The position numbers and the translations under genes were made by a program. Shown here one piece after another: positions 1 to 7,199 of a stretch of 64,000 bases of DNA. How positions within the stretch are numbered: the stretch's first letter is position 1; each line of letters starts with the position of its first letter. The DNA comes from Ensifer sp. LCM 4579 (GTDB taxonomy: Bacteria > Pseudomonadota > Alphaproteobacteria > Rhizobiales > Rhizobiaceae): positions 392,627 through 456,626 of the forward strand of contig NZ_MDDV01000013.1 of assembly GCF_001854885.1 (NCBI RefSeq), read 5' to 3'. The notes beneath the pieces are model-generated. The model saw only the letters and a list, made by a program, of their open reading frames with translations, was not told the origin of the DNA and ran no database searches.

Positions 1-1
1 G

Positions 2-373
2 GGCGACAGGCCGTATGTCGTTCCCATCTACTATGCTCATGCCGGCCAGTGTCTCTACAGCTTTTCTATGCCTGGGCAAAAGATCGAGTGGATGCGCAGC
101 AATCCACATGTCTGCGTCCAGGTCGACGAATTTCTGGACCGGCACCAGTGGAAAAGCGTGGTCGTGCATGGACGATATCAGGAGCTTCCGGAGAGGGGGC
201 AGTGGCATCAGGAGCACCTGCGCGCATGGTCGGCGCTCGAGGCATATCCGAATTGGTGGGAGCCGGGAGGGCTGAAACCGGCGCCACAGGAGATCCTCGC
301 CACGTCGCCGCATCTCTTCTATTGCCTCGTCATCGATGAAGTGACCGGACGGGCTGCGGTGGCGGAAGGCTAG
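2..373 (+). CDS. Pyridoxamine 5'-phosphate oxidase-related flavin-binding protein, 3' part
   Basis: The reading frame is open from base 2 and ends at a TAG at 371-373, so only the last 123 residues are present and the start lies left of the window. The visible part begins GDRPYVVPIYYAHAGQCLYS and continues with FSMPGQKIEWMRSNPHVCVQVDE. This is the split-barrel pattern of the Pyridox_ox_2 / FMN-binding family (a beta strand with a Y..H G..Y motif, then the G.K...M..NP.V...V turn). Members bind FMN or F420 and are often annotated as pyridoxamine oxidase-like or nitroimidazole-resistance proteins. The substrate cannot be told from this fragment. The first ATG inside the window (68) is internal to the conserved barrel and is not the true start. 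Confidence 0.8.
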   Translation, partial: GDRPYVVPIYYAHAGQCLYSFSMPGQKIEWMRSNPHVCVQVDEFLDRHQWKSVVVHGRYQELPERGQWHQEHLRAWSALEAYPNWWEPGGLKPAPQEILATSPHLFYCLVIDEVTGRAAVAEG

Positions 374-424
374 CGCTCAGGCTTTCCGCAAATCGGGTCC
401 GATTTTCGGGCCGATGCGCTATCT

Positions 425-1261
425 TTAATGGACCATGAACACCGGCGCCGCTGCCGTGTCGATCATTGATCTCGTGACACCCCCGAAAATCCGCTCGCGC
501 ATGCGCGAGTGGCCATAGGCGCCCATGACGATAAGGTCGGCGCCGATCGAAAGCGCATGCCGGTTGATGACGTCCTCGACACGATGGCCGGAGCTCGGCA
601 GACGGTCAACGGTGACCTTGACGCCGTGGCGGGCGAGGTAGGCGGCGATGTCGGCGCCCGGCTCTTCACCGCTCTTTGCGGGCGAATCCTCCGGATCGAC
701 CATGGTGACATGGACGAGATCGGCGGCGCCCATCAACTCCAAGGCCCCGCCTACGGCGCGCGCTGCCTCGATGTGGGAATTCCAGGCGAGCAGCACCGTT
801 TTCGGGACCATGGTCGCGCGTCGGCCCTTCGGCACCAGCAGCACGGGCCGGGCCGAATTGAAGAGGGCGCCGTTGACAGTACGAGCCCGCAATTCGGGAT
901 CGGCGGCGAGCCCGGTGCCGATCAGCGTCAGATCGGCATAGCGGGCACGCTCGCCTATCTCGTTGTCGGCCCAGGCAAATTCTGAATAGATGCTGTCGAC
1001 TTGAAAGGAGACTCCGGTTCTGGACAGCACGGCCTTGGCTCCCTGCACGCCTTTGCGCAGATCGGACAGATCCCGCTCCCGTTCATCGAGCCACGCGACC
1101 GACATCGTGGCGGCATAGTCGCCAAGCGGGGGCGGTGCGGCCAATTTGACCATCAACGCCGTCAGGTGGGCTTCGTTCGCCGCGCAGATATTGGCCGCCG
1201 CCTGCAGATCATCTTCAAAACTGTTGACGCCGATCACGCTGAGAATGGTCTTGTACGTCAT
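425..1261 (-). CDS. Universal stress protein with two Usp domains
   Basis: A 278-residue cytoplasmic protein starting MTYKTILSVIGVNSFEDDL. The frame is open further upstream, but ATG 1261 has an AAGGAGG ribosome site seven bases before it, which decides the start. The length is about twice a single Usp domain. The C-terminal half ends with the ATP-binding signature GADLIVMGAYGHSRMRERIF (G-2x-G-9x-G(S/T)-like), followed by GGVTRSMIDTAAAPVFMVH. The N-terminal half ends in ARPVLLVPKG, typical of a degenerate first Usp domain. Tandem Usp proteins are common in rhizobia under low oxygen or stress; no regulator site is evident here. It is probably monocistronic. Confidence 0.9.
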   Translation of the reverse strand: MTYKTILSVIGVNSFEDDLQAAANICAANEAHLTALMVKLAAPPPLGDYAATMSVAWLDERERDLSDLRKGVQGAKAVLSRTGVSFQVDSIYSEFAWADNEIGERARYADLTLIGTGLAADPELRARTVNGALFNSARPVLLVPKGRRATMVPKTVLLAWNSHIEAARAVGGALELMGAADLVHVTMVDPEDSPAKSGEEPGADIAAYLARHGVKVTVDRLPSSGHRVEDVINRHALSIGADLIVMGAYGHSRMRERIFGGVTRSMIDTAAAPVFMVH

Positions 1262-1378
1262 AAGGAACCTCCTTCGCGGGTTGATCCAAGTCATGTGTGG
1301 CATGATCGTAGATTGTCGGCGATTGCGATCATTGATCCTTGTCAAGAAGCGGAGCGGGGGCCGGCAGCAAGGGCAGCA

Positions 1379-2362
1379 TCAAGGCATCAGCACGGCGGCG
1401 CCGTTCAGTCTGCCGTTGCGAAGATCATCCAGGGCGGCATTCGCCTCTTCCAAGGGATAGACGCATGTGCGGGTGTGCACCCCGGCGCGCGCGGCAATCT
1501 CAAGAAATTCGCGCGCGTCCTGACGCGTCAGATTGGCAACGGACAGAAGCTCGCGCTCCCCCCAAATGAGCTGATAGGGCATGGCAGGAATGTCGCTCAT
1601 ATGGATGCCGCCGCAGACGACCCGACCTCCCTTGCGCACCGCCTGGAGCGCCCTCGGTACAAGAGCTCCGACCGGCGCGAAAATGATTGCTGCGTCCAAC
1701 AACTCGGGCGGGGATTCGTCCGATGTCCCGGCCCAGGCCGCGCTGAGCTCGCGCGCAAAGCGCTGGGCCGCCGTATCGCCGGGACGCGTGAAGGCATAGA
1801 CCTCTCTTTCCTGCCAGGTACAGATCTGGGCGATGATATGCGCGGCGGCGCCGAAGCCGTACAGACCGATCCGCCGGCCTTCTCCTGCCCGCTTCAGCGA
1901 GCGCCAGCCGATGAGCCCGGCGCAGAGCAGGGGCGCGAGCGCTACCGGGTCGCCCGCAGGATCGAGATCGAAGGCATAGTCGGCGTCAGCGACGACATTC
2001 GTCGCGAAGCCGCCATCCCGGGTATAGCCGGTAAATAGCGGCGCATCGCAGAGATTTTCCGCTTCGGAGCGGCAATAGAAGCAGGTGCCGCAGGTGTGGC
2101 CGAGCCATGGCACGCCGACGCGGCGGCCGATCCGTGCCTGATCCACGCCCGCGCCGACCGCCTCGACCACACCGACGATCTCGTGGCCAGGGACAAGCGG
2201 CAGCTTGGGCTGCGGCAAGTCGCCGTCTACCACGTGCAGATCGGTCCGGCACACGGCGCAGGCTTCGACCCTTAGCCTTATCTGTCCGGCAAGCGGGTCG
2301 GAAAGCGGGCGCTCGACCGCTACCAACGGTTTGCCGATTTCCTCAAGCACCATCGCTCGCAT
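1379..2362 (-). CDS. Zinc-dependent alcohol dehydrogenase family protein
   Basis: A 327-residue medium-chain dehydrogenase starting MRAMVLEEIGKPLVAVERPL. The catalytic-zinc cysteine and histidine are in CAVCRTDLHVVDGDL and LVPGHEIVGVVEAVG. The structural-zinc cysteines lie in a GTCFYCRSEAENLC segment. The C-terminal cofactor domain has the motif IGLYGFGAAAHI in place of the usual GxGxxG. It matches the AdhA/YP_-type single-subunit zinc alcohol dehydrogenases that reduce or oxidise simple alcohols with NAD(P). The ORF extends 20 codons upstream, but ATG 2362 has a GAAAGG ribosome site and fits the family N-terminus. It is on the same strand as the stress protein, 117 bases upstream of it. The substrate is not predictable. 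Confidence 0.88.
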   Translation of the reverse strand: MRAMVLEEIGKPLVAVERPLSDPLAGQIRLRVEACAVCRTDLHVVDGDLPQPKLPLVPGHEIVGVVEAVGAGVDQARIGRRVGVPWLGHTCGTCFYCRSEAENLCDAPLFTGYTRDGGFATNVVADADYAFDLDPAGDPVALAPLLCAGLIGWRSLKRAGEGRRIGLYGFGAAAHIIAQICTWQEREVYAFTRPGDTAAQRFARELSAAWAGTSDESPPELLDAAIIFAPVGALVPRALQAVRKGGRVVCGGIHMSDIPAMPYQLIWGERELLSVANLTRQDAREFLEIAARAGVHTRTCVYPLEEANAALDDLRNGRLNGAAVLMP

Positions 2363-2528
2363 GGTCGAGCCTTTCGCGGAGAGCAGGCGTCGTCCGCTCC
2401 CGAGCTTCCGACTATAGCGCACGGTTTTGACAAGCGTGCGGCTTTTCGAAGCCGCGCGTTGCGCATCCCTTCACAGCGGTGTCGATCACTGCAACACTAT
2501 ACATTATGGCGGCAACCGAGGGTCGCAA

Positions 2529-3002
2529 ATGCCGAAGAGGAGCGCGGGCATTCTGCTTTATAAATATGAAGCCGACAGGGTTCGCGTCCTGCTCGTACAT
2601 CCTGGAGGACCCTTCTGGAGCAACCGTGATCTTGGCGCCTGGTCGATCCCGAAGGGCGAATACGGTCCCGATGAGCAGCCGGACGCCGCGGCAAGGCGCG
2701 AATTCCTCGAGGAGACGGGCATCGCGGTGACCGGCCGGCTCACGTCTCTTGGCGAGGAGCGTCAGAAAGGCGGCAAGCTGGTCGTGGCCTATGCGAGCGA
2801 GAGCGATTTCGACATCGACCGCCTCCGGAGCAACAGTTTCGACATGGAATGGCCGCCGCGCAGCGGCCGCACTCAATCCTTTCCGGAGGTCGATCGCGCC
2901 GCCTGGTTCACCCTGGCAGACGCGCGTGCGAAGATAAACCCGGCGCAGCGGCCGTTTCTCGATCGGCTCGAGGCGTTGTGCCCCAAGGACTCGGAGCCCT
3001 GA
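2529..3002 (+). CDS. NUDIX hydrolase, Ap4A-pyrophosphatase-like
   Basis: A 157-residue protein starting MPKRSAGILLYKYEADRVRV. The NUDIX box is complete: GEYGPDEQPDAAARREFLEE then TGI (GX5EX7REUXEEXGU with the G, E, RE and EE residues present). The preceding WSIPKGE is typical of the group that hydrolyses diadenosine polyphosphates or related nucleotides in the cytoplasm. The open frame starts 34 codons earlier, but MPKRSAGIL is the standard family start. It is convergent with cysG; the 75-base gap holds no clear terminator. Confidence 0.9.
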   Translation: MPKRSAGILLYKYEADRVRVLLVHPGGPFWSNRDLGAWSIPKGEYGPDEQPDAAARREFLEETGIAVTGRLTSLGEERQKGGKLVVAYASESDFDIDRLRSNSFDMEWPPRSGRTQSFPEVDRAAWFTLADARAKINPAQRPFLDRLEALCPKDSEP

Positions 3003-3077
3003 GTCTCGTACTGCACGTCTCCGTAAGTCGACCTCGATTAAAGGACAAAGACATTTGCCACAGCGATCTCTGCGCTT

Positions 3078-4232
3078 CTAACAAGACGCGCGGCGCGGTA
3101 GTGTGGCATCGATTGCCCGAACAGTCATTGCCGCGGCGTCGGCGTCCCCGTTGTCCGCATTCACGCCTGCGACAAGCTCCACGGCGATGCCGAGCCGTTC
3201 AAGTCTTTCCGCTTCCTCGATGCCCGCGCTCGTCGCCCCCGGATTTCCGGGTTGAAGCCGAACGACGCGCTTGCCCGCTTTGGCGAGCGCCGCCACTTGC
3301 GCTCCATCCTCAGCCCTCGGTTCGCCGCTTGCCGTAGGGTTCAACCGGCTGACGAGGATGCGCTTGGCCTCACGGCGGGCGAGTTCCAGGACGTCGCTGG
3401 AAATCTGCTCGTCATAGACAATGACATCGGCGGCTTGCAGGGCGCGCACCGCCTTGAGCGTCAGCAATTCCGCATCGCCCGGACCGGCCCCGACGATGGT
3501 GACGCGGCCGATGGCGGGGCGGGGCGTCGCCAGACGCCCCAACTCCGCCATCAGCCGCGTCTCCACACCCTCCTCCGGTGTGTCCTGGAAAGCCCGATCG
3601 ACGAAACGCTCCCAAAAGATGCGGCGCGCTGCACCCGGCTGCAGCCGCGCATTGACCCGTTCGCGGATCCTCTGGGCGATCGTTGCCCAGTGCTTGATCG
3701 CCGGTGGCAGCAGCGTTTCGATGCGCCGGCGGATCGCCTGGGCAAGGATCGGTGCCGCTCCGTCGGTCGAGATTGCCACCACGACCGGGGAGCGGTTGAC
3801 GATCGATCCGAACTGGAACTGGCAGAAAGCGGGCTTGTCGATGACATTCACCGGAACGCCGGCCGTTCGTGCCGCCTTGAAGAAGGCTTCCGCTTCGGTA
3901 TCGTCCTCGCAATCGCCGATCGCCAGAGCGGCGCCTTCGAAGACGCCGTCGTGCCAGCTGTCGTCATGATGGACGAGACGGCCGCATTCATGGGCAGCCC
4001 GACGGGTGATGAGGTCGAGAAGGCCTTCGCTCGCTTCTGAATGCCGCGCGTAGAGATGGACCTCGGCGCCGCAAGCCGAAAGCAGCTCCGCTTTCCAGGC
4101 GGCCGCATCGCTGCCGCCGGCGACGACCACCCTTTTGCGCGTCAGCGACCAGAAAAGCGGCAGTGTCGCCAATGCTGCGACGCGCTGCGGCTTTGGGCTC
4201 ACGTCATTCGGCAGCGGCTGCAAGACAGGCAT
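3078..4232 (-). CDS. cysG: Siroheme synthase-like protein with intact N-terminal module and decayed methyltransferase module
   Basis: A 384-residue protein. Residues about 20-225 are the precorrin-2 dehydrogenase/ferrochelatase module (RKRVVVAGGSDAAAWKAELL nucleotide-binding start; INRS-type segment SIVNRSPVVVAISTDGAAP; a PPAIKHWA helix). From residue 239 a uroporphyrinogen-III methyltransferase module begins well (VTIVGAGPGDAELLTLKAVR, then ADVIVYDEQIS). The conserved GGDPFIFGRG-type loop reads PGNPGATSAG (about 328-337), and the protein stops about 100 residues short of a full CysG. It overlaps the 3' end of narB by 29 bases, so it is the last gene of the nitrate operon. Siroheme is the NirB cofactor. 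I infer that the first module still works and that methylation comes from another gene. Confidence 0.85.
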   Translation of the reverse strand: MPVLQPLPNDVSPKPQRVAALATLPLFWSLTRKRVVVAGGSDAAAWKAELLSACGAEVHLYARHSEASEGLLDLITRRAAHECGRLVHHDDSWHDGVFEGAALAIGDCEDDTEAEAFFKAARTAGVPVNVIDKPAFCQFQFGSIVNRSPVVVAISTDGAAPILAQAIRRRIETLLPPAIKHWATIAQRIRERVNARLQPGAARRIFWERFVDRAFQDTPEEGVETRLMAELGRLATPRPAIGRVTIVGAGPGDAELLTLKAVRALQAADVIVYDEQISSDVLELARREAKRILVSRLNPTASGEPRAEDGAQVAALAKAGKRVVRLQPGNPGATSAGIEEAERLERLGIAVELVAGVNADNGDADAAAMTVRAIDATLPRRASC

Positions 4233-6876
4233 GGATTATCCCCCTGATCTCGGCGCGGCAGGAGCCGCAATTGGTGCCGGCGCTGAGTTTCTCGCCGATC
4301 GTCTCGACGCTGTGGCAGCCGTCGCGTATCGCGGCGGTGATCTGGTTGACGCCGACACTGAAGCAGGAACAGACGGTTGCGCCCGGATCGGGCTTGTCGG
4401 CGCCGGGCCGCCCCGCCGTCATGGCAAAGCGCCTGCTGAGATTTGCGTGCGACGCGCCAAGCTGCGACACCGCCCAATTGCGCGCGACGGCAACCGGCCG
4501 GGGTGAAAGGAAGAGCGCCGCAAGCAGCCGGTCTTCGTCGAAGAAAGCGAGGCGCAATTCGCCGGAGGTCCGGTCGGTGTAACCAATCGGCTCAACATCG
4601 GCGGCGATGGAAAAGACCTGCCGACACCAGTCGATCCAATCGGGATCGTCGCCCTTGAAGGCGAGTTCCATGCGCCATCCGCCTTCGGCCTTGGCGACCG
4701 CCCAATAGGGCGTATCGAAGACCTCGGGTTTATGTGCGGACACGGCGAAGCCGTAAGTCTTGGCAGCGAAGCGCGTGGCGCGAACCGCCACGTTCTTCGA
4801 GGCGGGCTGGCCGGAGAAAGGGTCCGTGACGGGCGGCACCAGCGCGTCGATGCGCGCCTTTGCGGCGAACTGATCGTTCCAGTGCATCGGCACGAAGAGA
4901 TTGCCTTCCGCCTGCCGCTCGGTGACGAGGGCGCGCACGACCACGAGCCCGTAGGGGCTTTCGATCGTCACGAGATCGGCATCCGCTATGCCGAGGTTCT
5001 GCGCGTCGCGCGGATGAATTTCCGCGAAGGGCTCGGCGAGATGACTGGAGAGCCGGGCGCTCCTGCCGGTGCGCGTCATGGTGTGCCAGTGGTCGCGTAT
5101 CCGGCCGGTGTTGAGCGTGAAGGGGAAGGCGTCATTGGCGGGTCTTGCCTTCGGCGCTTCGACCGCGACGAAATTGGCGCGGCGGTCCGGATGAAAGAAC
5201 CCGCCCTCGGCGAAGAAACGCCTTTCCTCAGGCACGGTGCCTTTCGGCTGCGGCCACTGGAAGGGCGGGAGATCGTCGTAGCCCGCCTCGTCGATCGCGG
5301 CATGGGCGCTGATGTCGAAATCACGGCGGCCGTCGTTCTCGAAGCCGGAAAGGGCGGCATGTTCGGCGAAAACCTCTGCCGGCGAGGCGTGGCCGAAGGC
5401 TTCCGCAAATCCCATTCGCCGCCCGACTTCGGCCAGTTGCCACCAATCGGCGCGTGCTTCTCCGGGGGCATCGAGAATGGCGCGCTGGCGCGAGATGCGC
5501 CGCTCGGAATTCGTCACCGTGCCGTTCTTCTCACCCCAGCCGAGCGAGGGCAGCAGTACATGGGCATGGCGGGCCGTGTCGGTCTCCCGCAGGATGTCGG
5601 AGACCGCGACGAAGGGACAGGCCTTGATCGCCGTCTCGACTGCGTCGGCGTCGGGCAGCGACACGACCGGGTTCGTCGCCATGATCCACAGCGCCTTGAT
5701 GCGACCGTCGGCGACGGCGCGGAACATATCAACCGCCTTGAGGCCAGGCTTGGTTGCCAGACCCGGGGCGTTCCAGAAACGCTGCACCAGATCCCGGTGG
5801 TGCTGCTTTTCGAGGTCCATGTGGGCAGCCAGCATGTTGGCGAGCCCGCCGACTTCGCGTCCGCCCATGGCGTTGGGTTGACCCGTCAGCGAGAAGGGGC
5901 CCATGCCGGGCCGGCCGATGCGGCCGGTGGCGAGATGGCAATTGAGGATGGCATTGACCTTGTCGGTGCCGGCGGCCGACTGGTTTACGCCCTGGCTGTA
6001 GCAGGTCACGACCTTCTCGGTTCCTTCGAACAGCCGGTAGAAATCACCAAGCTCCGCCTGCGTCAGGCCGGTTGCCCTGGTGAGTGCCGGAAGGTCGAGC
6101 GCCGAGGCGGCGGCAAAGGCTTCCGGGAAGCCATGGGTGTGCGCGGAGATGTAGTTCTGGTCGATGGCACCACTTGTCACGAGATGGCTCAGGAGGCCGT
6201 TGAAGAGTGCCGTGTCACCGTCGGGCGCGATCGCCAGATGCATGTCGGCGATGTCGGAGGTCATCGTCCGCCGCGGGTCGATGACCACGACCTTCATTTC
6301 CGGCCGGCTCGCCTTTGCCGTGGCGAGGCGCTGATAAAGGACCGGATGGCACCAGGCGAGGTTGGAGCCCGTCAGCACGACGAGGTCGGCAAGCTCCAGG
6401 TCCTCATAGGTTCCCGGCACCGTGTCAGACCCGAAAGCGCGGCGATGCCCCGCCACCGATGAGGACATGCAGAGCCGCGAATTCGTGTCGATATTGCCCG
6501 AGCCGATGAAACCCTTCATCAGCTTGTTGGCGATGTAATAGTCTTCCGTCAGCAATTGCCCCGACACGTAGAAGGCGACCGAGTCCGGACCATGTTCCGC
6601 GATGCTTTGCGAAAAGCGCTCGGCGATGAGGTCAAGGGCTTCGTCCCAGCCGGCCCGTCGGCCGCCGATTTCGGGATGAAGGAGGCGGTCTTCCAGATCG
6701 AGGGTTTCGGCGAGCGCCGATCCCTTGGAACAGAGCCGTCCGAAATTGGCCGGATGCTCGGGGTCGCCCTTGACGCCGACCGTGCCGTCATCGCCGACGC
6801 GGGCGATCACGCCGCAGCCGACGCCGCAATAGGGACAAGTGGTCTTCGTGCTCTTCTCTTGGACCGGTTCTGGCAT
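4204..6876 (-). CDS. narB: Assimilatory nitrate reductase, large molybdopterin subunit with C-terminal [2Fe-2S] domain
   Basis: An 890-residue cytoplasmic enzyme of the NasA/NarB family that reduces nitrate to nitrite. C14, C17, C21 (TCPYCGVGCG) and the later RLCSKG cysteine bind an N-terminal [4Fe-4S] cluster. Next come the bis-MGD molybdopterin domains (e.g. SRLCMSSSVAGHRRAFGSD, the 'SNLAWCHPV' region and GQPNAMGGREVGGLANMLAA). The C-terminal 60 residues are a BFD-like [2Fe-2S] domain with cysteines in VCSCFSVGV and NCGSCR, as in NasA proteins that take electrons from a NADH- or ferredoxin-linked partner. There is no signal peptide, consistent with assimilation. Transcription reaches it through a 323-base leader that carries its own candidate attenuator. 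Confidence 0.96.
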   Translation of the reverse strand: MPEPVQEKSTKTTCPYCGVGCGVIARVGDDGTVGVKGDPEHPANFGRLCSKGSALAETLDLEDRLLHPEIGGRRAGWDEALDLIAERFSQSIAEHGPDSVAFYVSGQLLTEDYYIANKLMKGFIGSGNIDTNSRLCMSSSVAGHRRAFGSDTVPGTYEDLELADLVVLTGSNLAWCHPVLYQRLATAKASRPEMKVVVIDPRRTMTSDIADMHLAIAPDGDTALFNGLLSHLVTSGAIDQNYISAHTHGFPEAFAAASALDLPALTRATGLTQAELGDFYRLFEGTEKVVTCYSQGVNQSAAGTDKVNAILNCHLATGRIGRPGMGPFSLTGQPNAMGGREVGGLANMLAAHMDLEKQHHRDLVQRFWNAPGLATKPGLKAVDMFRAVADGRIKALWIMATNPVVSLPDADAVETAIKACPFVAVSDILRETDTARHAHVLLPSLGWGEKNGTVTNSERRISRQRAILDAPGEARADWWQLAEVGRRMGFAEAFGHASPAEVFAEHAALSGFENDGRRDFDISAHAAIDEAGYDDLPPFQWPQPKGTVPEERRFFAEGGFFHPDRRANFVAVEAPKARPANDAFPFTLNTGRIRDHWHTMTRTGRSARLSSHLAEPFAEIHPRDAQNLGIADADLVTIESPYGLVVVRALVTERQAEGNLFVPMHWNDQFAAKARIDALVPPVTDPFSGQPASKNVAVRATRFAAKTYGFAVSAHKPEVFDTPYWAVAKAEGGWRMELAFKGDDPDWIDWCRQVFSIAADVEPIGYTDRTSGELRLAFFDEDRLLAALFLSPRPVAVARNWAVSQLGASHANLSRRFAMTAGRPGADKPDPGATVCSCFSVGVNQITAAIRDGCHSVETIGEKLSAGTNCGSCRAEIRGIIHACLAAAAE

Positions 6877-6961
6877 TCGATCGTACCAATTCCTCGTTTG
6901 ACCACAGGATCAGGTGGATGCGCCGATTGAGAACGCTTCGCGTCGCGAGCCTGCTCAAACG

Positions 6962-7019
6962 AAAAAACGCCATGCAATTCAGCCAGTCTCCCTCGGGAGT
7001 TGGATGAGTTACACAGCGT
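6962..7019 (-). terminator. Intrinsic terminator in the narB leader
   Basis: On the minus strand ACGCTGTGTAA (7019-7009) can pair with TTGCATGGCGT (6977-6967), including three G-U pairs. A run of T follows at 6967-6962. The loop holds a second hairpin, CTCC-CGAG-GGAG. The 5' arm shares bases with the second hexaloop hairpin (7014-7027), so both cannot form at once. Pairing was done by eye; stability was not computed. Confidence 0.6.
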
Positions 7020-7069
7020 CGATGCTGGCGCCTGGATGTAAGGCTGGCGGTGGGGCCGCTCCGTTGCGG
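7014..7069 (-). promoter_or_regulatory. Tandem hexaloop (ANTAR-type) antiterminator element upstream of narB
   Basis: Read on the minus strand, 7069-7056 is CCGC-AACGGA-GCGG and 7027-7014 is CAGC-ATCGAC-GCTG. Each has a perfect 4-bp stem closing a six-base loop with A at position 1 and G at position 4, the signature recognised by ANTAR RNA-binding domains such as NasT/NasR. The 28-base linker can itself form GCCT-7 nt-AGGC. The second hairpin overlaps the 5' arm of the following terminator, the expected antitermination geometry. NasT is encoded in this locus. Confidence 0.7.
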
Positions 7070-7199
7070 ATGCACCGTTTCTAAGAAGGGCCAAGGCGAC
7101 AGAGTCGCCTGACTTGCTCCTGCCTATATTGGCAAAAAAACCGCGAATGCACAAGATTTAATAGTTTGCATTTTGCGCACACAAAATAGGCAATATGCC

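Noticed and set aside
4732-6462. Long open frame of 576 codons on the plus strand.
   Set aside because: It is antisense to narB, whose conserved cysteines and molybdopterin motifs are unambiguous; open antisense frames are common at this GC content. The antisense product shows no recognisable motif.
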